From Macrosoma leucophasiata (Eukaryota; Arthropoda; Insecta; Lepidoptera; Hedylidae): 64,000 nt of DNA. Where the stretch lies: contig JAWQUS010000027.1 in NCBI GenBank assembly GCA_036365455.1, forward strand, positions 14,496,501 to 14,560,500. Direction: 5' to 3'. Below are positions 43,642 through 55,458 of this stretch, piece by piece; within the stretch, counting starts at the first letter, position 1; the number at the start of each line of letters is the position of its first letter. The position numbers and the translations under genes are program-made. The notes under the pieces are model-generated. The model searched no databases, was not told where the DNA came from, and saw only the letters and a program-made list of their open reading frames with translations.

Positions 43642-46600
43642 ATGGCAGCTGAAAAACAGTGTTGTGTGCCGAGTTGTGGTTAGTAAAATAGATATTTATA
43701 TACTTTATGGTCTTTTAGGATCCGTAGCTATCGCTCAACTCGGCTATGAGAAAGTGAACATCGACATTTAAAAACATCTTGCCTAGCCATCGTTAAGTGT
43801 TGCACATGCTATATTTACATGATAGTGTGTTGCTAATTGTACATCAAAACACTATATCTAGACCAAAACAAGCCTATGTCAATCAGCATTCGTTTCTAAT
43901 CATGTTTAGGCTGTATTCTTAGTAGATATAATATTAATTTATTCACAGTTTATGATGACATTCTAAAAGTAATTATGAAAAATTTATATGTCACATAATA
44001 CCTATACACATTTTACATTCTAATAACAAAATATTGAATTCAATTAAGTAGTTAAATGTATATAATAAGTAATCATATCATACCATTTTAATTGTGTATC
44101 TTATTCTTTTGTATTAATTTACAGGCGTGTCGACTGAAATTCTTCACAAGTTCCCAAATCCTATGAAAAATATTGAGCGCTTCAGGACATGGATTTATAA
44201 TATAGGAGGTGACATTTTGGGGAAAGACAATGACTACATTTATAAGTATAGAAGAGTGTGTCATTTACATTTCGAAAATAAATATCACACCAGAAGCAAA
44301 ATGCTTAGTGCTGATGCAGTCCCAACTGTTAATTTATCAGGTATGTATGTCATTGACTAACCTTTTTTTACTAACAGATATATTAGAGAAAGATAAAGAG
44401 AGTGTGGAGTGTTAGAAGTAAATAGAGTAAATATACTTAAAGCAACTTACTATATTCATAGTGTAAAGCTAAGTATTCACTGTAAGATAATTAAAAAACA
44501 AATATATATTTTTTATTATACAATCTCTTACATAAGTATTGTGTTGAGTTGTGCATTATCATATTAATAATATCATATCTGAAATCAATATAACTGGTTT
44601 ACTAGGCCCAGCGGACAGATGATATCATTACATCTAATAACTATTTTATTTTCACAAAGAGTGTTTAAAATAGATATATTTATATACATTACAGGACATC
44701 TTTCTGCTAGAAAACGCTGCCTTTCGGATATTACCAACCAAACCTTGAATATTCCTTCTGCTACACCTTCAACATCAGGTAATTTTATTTTTATATTTAT
44801 TTATTACTAGCTGATCCGGCAAATGTCGTTCTGCTATACGATAAATGTTGAAGACGTTGTCGCAAAAAAATCACTTTTGAATTAAAATTATTTTTATGCG
44901 CAGTTCAGCACAGAGTAGAAAATCCGTGCAGTAGTCTTTGAGTTTATCCCAAACAGACAGACAGACATGGGGTGGGACTTGTTGTTTATTAATAATAGAT
45001 TTATAAATCAACCAAGTATTATGTGTTTTCACCATTACATTACTTATATAATTAATCTATACTAATTAAAGTGCAAACACACTATTATGTGTATGGCTCT
45101 TTTTATGCTAATTTTATTTCCTTTTCCTTCACAGGTGTACAAATGCGAGAACATGCTCATGATTTACAAGTAACAACACTTCTATCTATGCAATCACGTA
45201 AGTTGTAAAATAGCATAGAATTATGCAGTCATATAACATAGTATAGGTATTGTACAATTCTTTTACTAATTTCTCAATTACTATATTTTAGGCATCACTA
45301 AGGAGAAAATTCCTAGAATGACTGAACAGAAATTACTGAAAGCAATAAAAAAGCTGAAAAACGAAAATGATTCATATAAACAACGGTTGCAGAAAGCCAA
45401 AAAATTATTTACAAACACCTCTTTTCAAAAAGCACTCCAAAAATTCAAGACTTTGGCAGCCATTTTTACAGTGATGCAGTTTAGAGAAATATCTAAACCT
45501 AAAATGGGAAGGAGGTTTACCAAGGATGAAAAGATAATGGCTCTGTCTCTGTACAAGCTGGGTCCCAGAGCATACAGGTGGCTTAGTAAATTTTTTATCC
45601 TGCCATCTTCTGTTACTCTAAGCAGACTAATTTCCAAAGCTAACTTGAAGCCAGGACTTAATGAAAATATATTCAAACAGCTGCATAAAAAAGCAAATAA
45701 AATGAAGGATTATGAAAAAATATGTACATTGATTTTCGATGAAATGGCTGTGACTCCCCACTTCGACTACAGTAGAAAAAAAGACAAAATAACAGGGTTT
45801 GTGAATTATGAAGGGATGACGAAAAGGAAATTAGCAGATCATGCTCTTGTTTTTATGATCAGGGGAGTCATGAAAAATTATAAGCAGCCAGTATATTACT
45901 CATTTTCAGCTGGAAGTACACCAAAAGAAGTTTTGGCATGCGTAATAAAAAAAATTATAGTAGAGCTACACAAAATTGGATTCACAGTTGTGGCTACTGT
46001 TTGTGACCAAGGTACATCAAATACAAGCGCAATAAATTATTTAATTGATGAAACAAAAGGATTATATTTGAAAAATAACAAAACATTGCAAAATTATGTA
46101 TTTGATGTTGAAGGGCAAACTGTAATACCTTTGTACGACGTACCACATCTGTTGAAGGGATTGAGAAACAATTTAATGACAAAGAATTTAAAATTTACAA
46201 TGGATGGTGTAGCTAAAATTGCCAAATGGGAACATGTAAACATGTTATACGAAAATAACCCAACGTATAAAGGATTAAAACTTGTTAAAAACTTGACTGA
46301 AAATCATTGCATAAAAGATAAAATACCTAAAATGAAGGTGAAATATGCATCCCAATTATTCAGTCAAACTGTTGGTAAAACAATGGGTTATTTAGCTGGT
46401 AAGTCATATTATTAATAAAATTTTCAATAGATCATTAATTTATAATATGCTTCCATGTTAATATTATTAAGAGAGTTCCAATTTGGTATCTATGCATACC
46501 AAATTATATAATATAAAACATAATTATAATTTATCTTTCAAGTATTGAAAATTAATTATAAATGATGTGATGGGTCCAGAGATGGGCAGGTTATAATAAT

Positions 46601-48367
46601 ATATTAAACTAAACAATGTCTGGACAGATGAATTTAGAATCTCATATATTTTATAAAGTCTAATAAGTAAAGAGTAAATATTTTTTAACTTCTAATATAA
46701 TTATAATAATACCCTGCAATTACTTGCCGCTAAATGGTATGGTTCAGCTCTATTGTGTTCCAGTGAGGTGGTAATGTACAGCCCCATTATTTCCGGCACA
46801 GAGGGATAACACCTAATGCCTCAGGAGTGGCAGCGCATCTGCATTTTGACCAGTGCTCATTGTGAGGGTGTCTATAGGCTGCAGTCATCATTTTACATCA
46901 ATGTGAACTGCATGCTTGTTTGTATATATATATTACAATAGCCAGGGCGGGTAGAGATCTTGCATAACAGTTGACTTGACCTGACTTTGTCCAAGCCTTA
47001 AGGATATGTCCATCCAGGCCATAATGTATGGTGTGTACAGTGTGTTAAAAAGTAATGAACAGAGCTACAATAGGCAATTATACTAGTGTCAAAAATAAAA
47101 CCACTTTTCTGTATTTACATAGACAAGATACTGATAAATCCACTCTATTGGTATAGATATGATACTGACAAATCCTTGACCTTTGCTTAAACCCATAATG
47201 TTAAGTAAAAATGAATTTGGTCAATAATCAAATTTTTTTTTTTCAGAAAATGGAATCTTGCCTCCAGAAGCAAAAGATACAGCGGATTTGATTATTTTTG
47301 TGGATAATTTATTTGACTCTATGAACGGAAGTTTTAAAAATTCAAAGATCAGATCTGGCAAAGATCTATTAAGAAATGTAACACCTAGTTCTAATCATAA
47401 AAATGTATGGATCCAATCAAAAAGAATATTGAAATCAATGAAATTTGTATCATTTACTGGGTCTGCTGGTACTGTGCCCTCAATAAATAACTGGTTACGT
47501 ACTGTAGAAAATATGGAACTATTAAGAGACAAATTATTCCTTGAACATGATATAAAATCTCTATGGTGTAGGCATCTGAATCAGGATCCGTTAGAAAATT
47601 TCTTTGGCAGCATACGCAGTCACGGTATAAGAAATGTTTCGCCTACGTGTGCTGCCTTTGAAGCTGCATTCGCCTCTGTATTAATCAATAATTTAAGTAG
47701 CAATTATGCTGTTGGGTCCAATTGTGAGGAAGATTTTTGTTTTATGTTCAAGACATTTGATGAATTGTTTATAGATAAACCAAATGAGCCAACATCTGGG
47801 ACTGTATTTGAAATAGATATAGATGATTTAGGTGACTGTGTAATAACTGATTATGCTCAAAAAGAAAATAGTGTCTCTATAAAATCTCAAATAGAGTATG
47901 TAACTGGTTATATATTGAGAAAAAGTAAATCAATAATGAAGAATTGCAAGACCTGTGAAGATGAATTATTTGAAACTAATAAAAATGAAAATAGATATAT
48001 ATCTCGTAGAGAATATCTTACTACAAAAACATACTTATTTTATCCAAATAAGAACATGAAAATTTTATTTTCATCAGTACAAGATGTGGTCTATCATGTT
48101 TTAAAAACTAAAAGTGAGATGATTAATATAAATTGTTACATTAAAACTCTTTTATTGGTATTAGTAGATACAAATTTCATTAAATGTTCGGATCATCGAA
48201 TTAATTTGATTGATTTCTTTTTTGATTTTTCATGCAGATTTTTTATTTTCAATTGGTGTAAGAGAACAAATAAAATATTAAGTGGTATTACTCAAGATTT
48301 TGACGCCCAAGACTCTATTCAAGAACAGGCCTATAATTATTCGAAGAAAAGAAAAAGAAGAAAGTAA
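43642..48367 (+). CDS. THAP9-like / P-element-type transposase gene, six exons, intact frame
   Basis: Exons 43642-43678, 44125-44340, 44695-44778, 45135-45197, 45292-46398 and 47247-48367 join to an 875-residue protein (THAP9 is about 900). All five introns are GT-AG and all interrupt phase 1. Residues 1-85 form a THAP zinc finger: C7/C8 and C12, W35, C58-x2-H61-F62, and AVPTV at 77-81, a sequence-specific DNA-binding domain. A charged helical stretch follows (about 145-185). The RNase H-like core keeps acidic residues in the P-element pattern: D283 in LIFDEM, D372 in VCDQGTSN, and D616/E619 in QDPLENFFGS, between which P-type proteins carry a GTP-binding insert. The C-terminus is basic (KKRKRRK). 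The Met at 43,642 was chosen because it gives the usual short THAP start. No flanking terminal repeats were found, so it may be domesticated; alternatively it is a recent P element whose ends I missed. Introns 3 and 5 hold repeats. AATAAA at 48,720 is a possible poly(A) signal. Confidence 0.85.
44808..45000 (-). mobile_element. Helitron-like fragment in intron 3 of the THAP9-like gene
   Basis: Plus strand CTAGCTGATCCGGCAAATGT is the complement of a Helitron 3' end; CAGACAGACAGACATGGGG and TTATTAATAATAGATTTATA follow at the other side. The 5' end is not certain. Confidence 0.5.
46724..46930 (+). repeat. SINE-like family S in intron 5 of the THAP9-like gene
   Basis: Lacks the head; runs from TTGCCGCTAAATGGTATGGT through GCATCTGCATTTTGACC and GTGAACTGCATGCTTGTTTG into a TA-rich tail. 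It lies in sense orientation within the intron. Confidence 0.7.
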
Positions 48368-49349
48368 TTTCTTTTTTTGAAAAGTATTTTCATAAATTTT
48401 GATGACTTTATACGTGAATAGAGACTTGGATGGATATCAAGGGACCGACTGCCTAAATCTTAATGCCTTTGATTATGGCGTCGTCTTGTCAGTTTCGTAC
48501 CGCCTATTAATTTTGCTGTAAAGTACATTGCACCCCCGGACGAAAACTTCCAGACAAAAGTTAGGCAGTCTATGAGTTAGGCGGTACGAGGCTGACAAGA
48601 TGGCTGTTCATGATCGAAAGCATTAGAGTAATTAATTAATTCGTTTTAAAAGTAAATTGCTTTGTATATAATTTATCATCCTTTTAAGTATTACTACGAA
48701 TTATGTAAATTGCTTAGTCAATAAAGAAACAAATAGACGGTAAAGACTATTCAAGAAGAACCCAACAATTATTCCATGAAAAGAAAAATAAATAAGTATT
48801 CTTGATTCATTCATTTCATGTAAATTATTTTGTACAATTTGTATTATGTACGTAATTGTGTAAATTATAAATTAAAGCACTACAACTCTACAGTAAATTC
48901 CTTATTCAAGAAATAATAAATAAATTATCATATTTCTGTGTTTTACTAAAAGCATCATGGCAAGAAGGTACAAGATAAAATATTATCTTGGGAACATAAA
49001 AAACAGTCACTGGTATTTAAAATATTTTTAACCAGGAACTGTACTTTAGGTTCTCTAGGTAATATTTCAAAGCTATTTTACCTTGTACCATTTTTTCTGT
49101 ACAAATCTTGCCATGATCCATTTGACCTTTATTAGTTTTAAAAAAATGACTGAAATATAAACTATGCGAGCAGGTAGGTGTATGTATGTCTGTATGTAGA
49201 TACATGTACTTATATATACAGCATCATGTAACTCGAACTTCGCTCGATAGATGGCGTAGAAAAATTTTGGAGCTGACGACTCTATACTATATTTTATAAT
49301 GTACTCTATGTTTTGTTTGTTTGCTGCTGTGTCTGTCAAAAGTAGGTAC
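48368..49349. other. 3' flank of the THAP9-like gene
   Basis: Holds the probable 3' UTR with AATAAA at 48,720-48,725, the imperfect palindrome listed separately, and AT-rich sequence without further structure. Minus-strand frames at 49,017-49,339 lack motifs. Confidence 0.4.
48462..48626. repeat. Imperfect palindrome just 3' of the THAP9-like gene
   Basis: The left arm 48,462-48,509 (TTGTCAGTTTCGTACCGCCT inside) and right arm 48,574-48,626 (AGGCGGTACGAGGCTGACAA inside) are inverted with roughly 75-80% identity. GACTGCC and GGCAGTC also occur outside and inside the arms. It may be a decayed MITE. No equivalent was seen at the 5' side of the gene, so it does not serve as a P-element end pair. 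Confidence 0.55.
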
Positions 49350-49906
49350 TAGGGATGACGATTCTTTCTGAAAAAGATTGATCTTTGAATCGATTCGAAT
49401 CGACGTCTAAAAAATCGATACTTTTTCCATTTGGTTCACGTAATACTTCAAAATCAATCAAAGACAAGCAAAAAAAAAAAAAAAGGAAATCAATGTTGCT
49501 TCGTATCTCCTCACGTTAAATGTTATGATTTATGTGTCGTGTCTCTTTTTACTGTATTTACTGTATTGTATGCTTCCCTTTTTATAAGTAATGAAGCAAA
49601 AAGATCGATCCTCGATTTGTTGAAGGAGTTTGGACGTTGATTTATTTTTAATTGTTTTTTAAAAATAGAATGTCATTCTCATATACATTTTTGTTACAAT
49701 TTTTCCGTCTTAGTTACGAATAAAATCGATCTTGTGAAAATTTATAAACAATTATTTTTCATTAAAACACGAACCTCAACACGATTTTCCAATTTAAAGT
49801 ATCGATTCGCTAGATCGATCCAGTGCTGTGAATCGATTTAAATAATCGATCTTTTCGGTCTAAAAGATCGATCTTCCGATCAATCGATCCCAGATCGCCA
49901 TCCCTA
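49350..49906. mobile_element. TA-flanked MITE rich in ATCGAT, copy 2
   Basis: Starts TAGGGATGACGATTC and ends ATCGCCATCCCTA, the same termini as 18,984-19,397, and shares the order TTCTTTCTGAAA, ...ATGATTTATGT, ATCGATTCGCTAGATCGATC. This copy is longer (557 bp). Confidence 0.7.
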
Positions 49907-49942
49907 ACAAAAGTGTCAAATGAATGCCTAAATAACGTGTGC

Positions 49943-50455
49943 TAGACCTGAGTCGATCACGCCTTCGTCGGGATTCGGGTCGATCGCGACCCATTGACAA
50001 GGTGATCGAGTCTAAGTGACTCGATCGTTTGGGTCATTTGAGTCGCGACTCGATTTCGCTCAAACGTATACTGTAGCTCATGATTCTCGTGATTCGAGAC
50101 CCATCTGATAAGGATGCGAGACTCGAGATCGCGATTCACACATTATGCCGCTGGCTATTTTTCATTTTAATACATTTCAATTAATTATCACTATAATTTC
50201 ATTCTTTAACTTTATAGGTATATAGCATACATTTTACAATTAGATGACATTGTGCAGGGGAGCTTGATCGATAAAACTGTAGACAAACTGAAGTGTACCT
50301 TATGCTTAATGTGATAGAGTTCACGAGAAACAAAGTACCCAATGACCCAAAGGACCCAAATGATCGACTTTTTTTGTACGTCACGACCCGATCACTTGTG
50401 TTTGGATCGTGATTCAATCAAAGTGATTCTATCGCTCGCGATCGACTCAGGTCTA
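49943..50455. mobile_element. TA-flanked MITE with ends GACCTGAGTCGATC
   Basis: Left end TAGACCTGAGTCGATC (49,943) and right end GATCGACTCAGGTCTA (50,455) are perfect inverted repeats of 16 bases including TA. The subterminal zones are full of GATCG/CGATC and GACTCGA words. It is 513 bp, without coding capacity, and lies 213 bases upstream of the UTP18 start. Confidence 0.75.
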
Positions 50456-50667
50456 ACGTGTGCCCATACTGCCAATATTATAGTTGGATTTTGGTTACTA
50501 TTTTTAATAATTGGGATGAAATTTGGTTTTGGTGCCATTATTTTGGAGTCTATTTAATAGACAGCACAACTTAAAATTTGTTAGTATAGTGTTTCAGTGA
50601 GATAAATTACATAAACGAAGACGCTTCTGTATTCGTAACATAACCTAAGAATTTCAGATACGTCGAA

Positions 50668-53484
50668 ATGAAACGAAAATCTACAGCGATAGACGAAGAA
50701 GAAAGCAAGTAAGTGGCGCTTGTACTCTATTTCTATCCTTTTTAGGTTTATGCTCCCCATACTCAGTGTATGGGTTCGTTGTTCGTTGAATATTTTAGTG
50801 TCACTTCACTTCATGTAGATATTTTATTTATTTATTTATTTATTTAACTTCTATGCACATAGAAAAGGTACATAAGGCGGACTTAATGCTACTACAAGGC
50901 ATTATCGACCAGTCAACCTTTGGGTAGTGTTGAAAATTTAACTAGTGCTGACAGGTGAGAATGCTATAAATAATACGAGTATTTGAAATAGATACTTATG
51001 AAAAATTGTATACAATGTAAATAATATACTATATAGACATACATACATCATAGATAAATAAATGTAATATACATACATATTACACAAATATAAACATACA
51101 ATATTATAAAAATATATTGATAAATAAATATGAAGTACAAGTATTTCATTAATCAGCTGTTTAAGTGTCATAATTAATACCAACGCGTCATATTCATGCT
51201 ATAAGCAATATGGAAGGTCAGAAGAATTCAGAAAGAAGTTACGAAGCTTACGTTTAAAAGCAAATTTACTCGGAGCTTTTTTGATGTCAATAGGTAGCAT
51301 ATTCCAGAGTTTAATCGCTGTAACAGCGAAGGAGTTCGAGATGAAACCAGTACGGTGAGAAGGGATTTCAAGAATAAGATTTGCCGACGAGCGCAGGTTG
51401 AGTGAGTGGGAGCCACCAAGGGGTTTAAATTTAAAATATATTGAATGTAGTGAAGTAATATAAAGAGGAGAAAGTGTAAATTACTATTAATCTTCAAAGT
51501 TAAATTGTTCGGTTTTGTAAAATAAAGATGAGTTTTACTGGGATTCTGTGATGGAGCTTGCCTGCGTAGGCAGCACTTCATTCTCTAATCTTCTTGCCGT
51601 AAAATGGTGGTGTTCAATGCTATCGTGTTCTTGCCATGTGGTAATGTACGGCCCTGTAATTCCCGGTTTAGAGGTGTTACAACTCTGACTGCAAGAATGG
51701 TAAGGCATATACCATTGCAAAATTTTCACTAATCCAAAACCATTGCAAATAAAACTGTTGCATACACAAAATAAGTTCTCAATCCACTGGACATTTCTTC
51801 GATGGTAAATTGAAGTCACTGTTTTTATGTAGATTTTTCTTCTTCTTAATTATAATTAATGCCTACTACCCAAGACTAAGGGTAGTTCTGCCAGAATTAG
51901 ATTGTAGATTTTTAAAGGCTACAGTATTCTCTTACCATCTGTAAACTGTATGCTTGTTTGCCACATTGCATAAAATAAAAACTTTGGTTATCAATAATAT
52001 ATAAATATAATTCACATATTATATAGGAATTGATAAATGTATTTACTTTGTAAACCCATACCCATTGTTTTGTCTAAATAGGTATGTATAGGTAGGTATG
52101 CAAAAATAGGCTTTTTGTTTCTGATACTGATGTTCAAAAGAATTGTCTCTAACATTTTAGTTATAACTGTGTATGATATTTTCCTTTTATTTTATTTTTT
52201 TGTTACAGATTATCATCTTTACTTTTCAATAAGACAAAAAATTTAGTTGATAAACTATCTGAGCATAAGGAGAAAACCAAATTAGATGTTGATATTAAGC
52301 CAATTTGGATTGATGAGGATGAAGAAACGGCAGGAGCAAGTGTAATACCTAACATAAAAAGCAATGAACTGTATGCTAATAAGTTGAAACAAAAATATGA
52401 GACACTAATTGGAACTCCAAGGTGGGCAAAACTTACAAAAAAAGTAAAAGATGAAGACAGAAATGATGAATTGTTGCGAACTGTGGGTCACTTAGCAAAA
52501 AAGAAAACATTTGGTCTTCGAAAAGATCTTTTGGAAATAAAAAGATTTCCAAAAATAAATAATGAGACTAAAAATGAAGGTCCAGTCATAACATGTGTAG
52601 AATTTCACCCTAAACTGAGTGTGGCTATGGTCGCCGGACAATCCGGTCTGGTATCATTGTTTTCAATTGGAGGAGATGTTAACAATAAACTCCATAATTT
52701 TAAGTTAAAAAATTGGTCAGTATCTACAGCACAATTCACACCAGATGGATCGGAAGCCTATATTTCCTCTAAATTAAAACATAACTATTGTATTTACAAT
52801 CTTGTTAAAGCTAAACCGAAGCTAGTGCAACTTCCACAAATTGTAGGGAAGCCAAAATTTTTTGTGCTATCACCAAATGGAAAATTTATTGCCACAAGTG
52901 CAGGATATGATGAAGTTTATTTAATCTGTGCCAAATCAAGAGAATTATTGACGTCCTTGAAACACAATTCAAATGTACAATCAGTTACATTCAGCTTTGA
53001 TTGTGAACAGCTTTACAGTTATGGAGTTGATGGTGTAGTCACTATATGGGATTTAGTAAATTATAGAGCAAGAAATAAATTTTATGACCACGGATGTGTG
53101 ACTGCATCAACCATCACTACAAGCCCATGTGGTAAATTTATAGTAACTGGTAGTGGGCAGGGTATTGTCAATGTATATGAATCATCCAGTTTAACAACAA
53201 GAGAACCATTACCACTGAAAACTATTTCCCATTTGACAACAAAGATCACTAACCTCAGATTCAATGCCACTTCAGAAATACTGTCAGTCACCTCATCTTA
53301 TCATCCTAGTGCCATAAAACTTGTCCATTTACCTTCTTTTCACGTATTTTGTAACTTTCCAAAACAAACAGATCTTAATCAAGTAGAAACTGTAAATTTT
53401 TCCCCCAACAGTGGATACATGGGATTGGGCAACAATAAAGGGTGGGCTTATTTGTACAGATTGAAACACTATAAAAATTATTAA
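50668..53484 (+). CDS. Utp18: UTP18, U3 snoRNP-associated WD40 protein of the small-subunit processome
   Basis: Two exons, 50668-50708 and 52209-53484, give 438 residues. UTP18 (WDR50) is a nucleolar WD40 protein of the UTP-B subcomplex, needed for early pre-18S rRNA processing. The first exon encodes the lysine-rich MKRKSTAIDEEES. Exon 2 has the acidic PIWIDEDEE motif, then LKQKYETLIGTPRWAKL, typical of UTP18. From about residue 135 a seven-bladed propeller follows (VEFHPKLSVAMVAGQSG; VLSPNGKFIATSAG; GVVTIWDLVNYRARNKF at about 290-306; GKFIVTGSGQGIVNVYESS). It ends in NNKGWAYLYRLKHY, nearly invariant in the family. It is somewhat shorter than the human protein (556), mostly at the N-terminus. 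The start is the first Met in frame after AAAATG context and begins the only basic leader. The intron (1.5 kb) is filled with LINE and SINE-like debris. No sign of damage. Confidence 0.92.
50817..51540 (-). pseudogene. Non-LTR retrotransposon 3' fragment in the UTP18 intron
   Basis: The minus strand at 51,430-51,188 reads GGSHSLNLRSSANLILEI, HRTGFISNSFAVTAIKLWNM, LPIDIKKAPSKFAFKRKLRN then a stop, the typical end of a CR1/jockey-type RT polyprotein (S-R...F--SA-LWN-LP...F---L). The 3' UTR extends to a TTTA-type microsatellite at 50,819-50,838, which on the minus strand is the (TAAA)n end of the insertion. It is 5'-truncated and antisense to the host gene. Confidence 0.7.
51541..51976 (+). repeat. 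SINE-like family S, split or diverged copy in the UTP18 intron
   Basis: Head and middle at 51,541-51,690 (GATGGAGCTTGCCTGCGTAG, GTTCAATGCTATCGTGTTC, GTAATGTACGGCCCTGTAA) and tail at about 51,905-51,976 (AAAGGCTACAGTATTC, AAACTGTATGCTTGTTTGCC). About 200 unrelated bases separate them. Confidence 0.55.
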
Positions 53485-53573
53485 TACATTTGATACATTC
53501 ATATTGCTTTTTATTTTTTCCTGTAAATACTAATGAAGTCATAATGAAGTATACATACAGTAAAAGTGTTGGC

Positions 53574-53695
53574 CACTAACCCACCCACCTCCACCAATCT
53601 GCATTGGAGCAGCGTGGTGGAGTAAGCTCCAGGCCTTCTCCCAAAAAGGGGAGACACTCATGCCAAGCAGTGGGATGTATAATGGGTTGCCATTA
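53574..53695 (+). repeat. Common lepidopteran LINE 3' end
   Basis: CTGCATTGGAGCAGCGTGGT, GGAGTAAGCTCCAGGCCTTC and CCAAGCAGTGGGATGTATAA are a phrase found very widely in moth and butterfly genomes as a LINE 3' terminus. It is followed by CCATTATTATTATAAAG, an (ATT)n end. Confidence 0.7.
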
Positions 53696-53892
53696 TTATT
53701 ATAAAGTAAAAAAATCAAACCATTGGGTCTTATATAAATATTATTAACTGGTGGTCAAACTCTAGTCGACGAATTTTGAGGGATGCTCCCTCTAGTATCT
53801 CTCCTAAAGTATGGTTGTAGTAGGCAAATACTCTTACGCGGAGTCTCGGGTTCTCGAGGATCCAGATGATCGACGAGTCTAGGGATAGCGTT

Positions 53893-53998
53893 TTTGACAT
53901 CTACACAAAAACCAGAGGTCAAAATGCAGATGTGTAGCCACCTCTGAGACTAAGTTGTCATGTCTCATCGTACCATAGACCGGAACACGATAATTGAA
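53893..53998 (-). repeat. SINE-like family S, 3' fragment
   Basis: ACCAGAGGTCAAAATGCAGA and GCCACCTCTGAGACTAAG match the family tail in minus orientation, and CGGAACACGATAATTG its middle. The interior is deleted. Confidence 0.6.
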
Positions 53999-54318
53999 AA
54001 TTGAAAATTGAAAAATTATTTATTTACCAAAAAACGTATGTTACATGAACAGATGTGCTTACGGCCCTCACACTAGATTTAATCTGTATCGTGAGGTACC
54101 AGAAATACGATTTCTATAATATACATAAGAGTTCGGTTGACCATAATCCTACCAATTCTACAAAACAAAATTTAAAATGAAAACTGAATGATTAAATGAC
54201 TGTCATATTATATTCTATCCATGTCAAAAATTGTCTACACATAATATAATGACGTAGTTTACTAAATCTCAGAAATAATAATACTTAATATCTAAACATA
54301 ATTAGTACAGTAAGGAAT

Positions 54319-54319
<1 letters not shown>

Positions 54320-54391
<72 letters not shown>
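54320..54391. repeat. TA dinucleotide microsatellite
   Basis: Around 35 TA units with one AA interruption in the LINE 3' UTR. Shorter TA runs recur at 54,448-54,463 and 54,481-54,496. Confidence 0.95.
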
Positions 54392-54394
<3 letters not shown>

Positions 54395-54519
54395 GATAAA
54401 TAAAGAAGGGGAGCAGTATATAAATAAATATAACATGTATGTATGTCATATATATATATATATGAATAATTTGTGTATGTGTATATATATATATATTTAT
54501 CTTTAATACAAATTAATAG

Positions 54520-55448
54520 TTAGCTTATATACTGAAGTAATTCTTCTGTTTTTTCATATGTGAGGGTAGTCAGCCAGCCCTTAATTTTTGACTTTGCCTC
54601 ACTTGCACGGAGCCCTCTTAAGTTGCAATTTTTAGTTACAATGTTGTAAACTCGGTTTCCAATAAAGTGACCAAAACGAGATGCAAACTTAGTTTTAATT
54701 CTAGGTAGTTCGGTTCGGTAATTTCGTTTAGTTATAATTTCCTTGTACTTTGCGGAAACAACAAGATTTTTATGGACTATCAAAGTAAGCTTCAGAATAA
54801 ACAATTGGCGCACATTAAGGACTCCGCTATCTTTGTACAGTAACATAGTTGGGTACTTAAAGTTCTTTTTTAACATAACCTTAAGTACAGAACGTTGAGC
54901 TCTTTCTACTTCAAGCATATGCGTTTTGGCGGCACCACCCCAACACTCTAAGCAATAGGTTATTAACGACTGACAAATTGCGTAAAATACATTTTTAAGA
55001 ATAGCAATTGGGGCACAATTTCGCAGTTGTCTTAAGATTTTGATGGTAGAACGTGTTTTATTAGATATGTAAGAGATGTGTGATCTGAAATTTAGGGTTT
55101 GGTCAATCATGACCCTCAAATACTTCATTGTGACATTTCTATCAATTGATTCACAATCGCAGGACAACACACTTTCACTATTACACTTGTGTATTTTTAA
55201 TACTTTAACCGATGTGGGGGGGGGGGGGAGCAGAGGCCTTAGTTTTGTGGAAACAAATAAATTTAGTTTTTTTAGCATTTAATGTTAGTAAGTTAGTCTG
55301 CAGCCATCGAGATACCACTCTCATTCTTTGCTCGGCGGATGACAGTACATCGTTCCAATTCGATCCCTCAAACACAATTGCCGTGTCATCCGCTTATCAT
55401 AAAATCTCAGCATCCTTCAAATTAAGCTGGTGTATATTGTTCAAATAA
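54520..55448 (-). pseudogene. LINE ORF2 fragment: RT active site to C-terminus
   Basis: The open part (55,278-54,520) reads YLRVMIDQTLNFRSHISYIS, ICQSLITYCLECWGGAAKTH, MLEVERAQRSVLKVML and a C-terminal EAKSKIKGWLTTLTYE. Upstream, in shifted frames, the plus-strand 55,300-55,400 encodes on the minus strand ADDTAIVFEGSNW, the RT catalytic box, and WLQTNLLTLNAKKTKFICFH. A two-base shift at the ADD box and a poly-C tract (plus-strand G run at 55,213-55,228) break the frame, so this copy is dead. Confidence 0.75.
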
Positions 55449-55458
55449 AGGAGGAACA

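Noticed and set aside
43173..43683. Plus-strand frames upstream of, and overlapping, the THAP exon (Phe/Leu-rich)
   Set aside because: Low-complexity T-rich sequence. The in-frame upstream Met codons would add a hydrophobic leader unlike any THAP protein; the Met at 43,642 fits the family.
48462..48626. Terminal repeat of a P element
   Set aside because: Both arms are on the same side of the gene and no match was found upstream.
50938..51183. 81-codon minus-strand Tyr/Leu-rich frame
   Set aside because: AT-rich 3' UTR of a LINE fragment; composition-driven.
54320..54391. Regulatory TA-rich element
   Set aside because: A plain dinucleotide microsatellite within a dead LINE 3' UTR.
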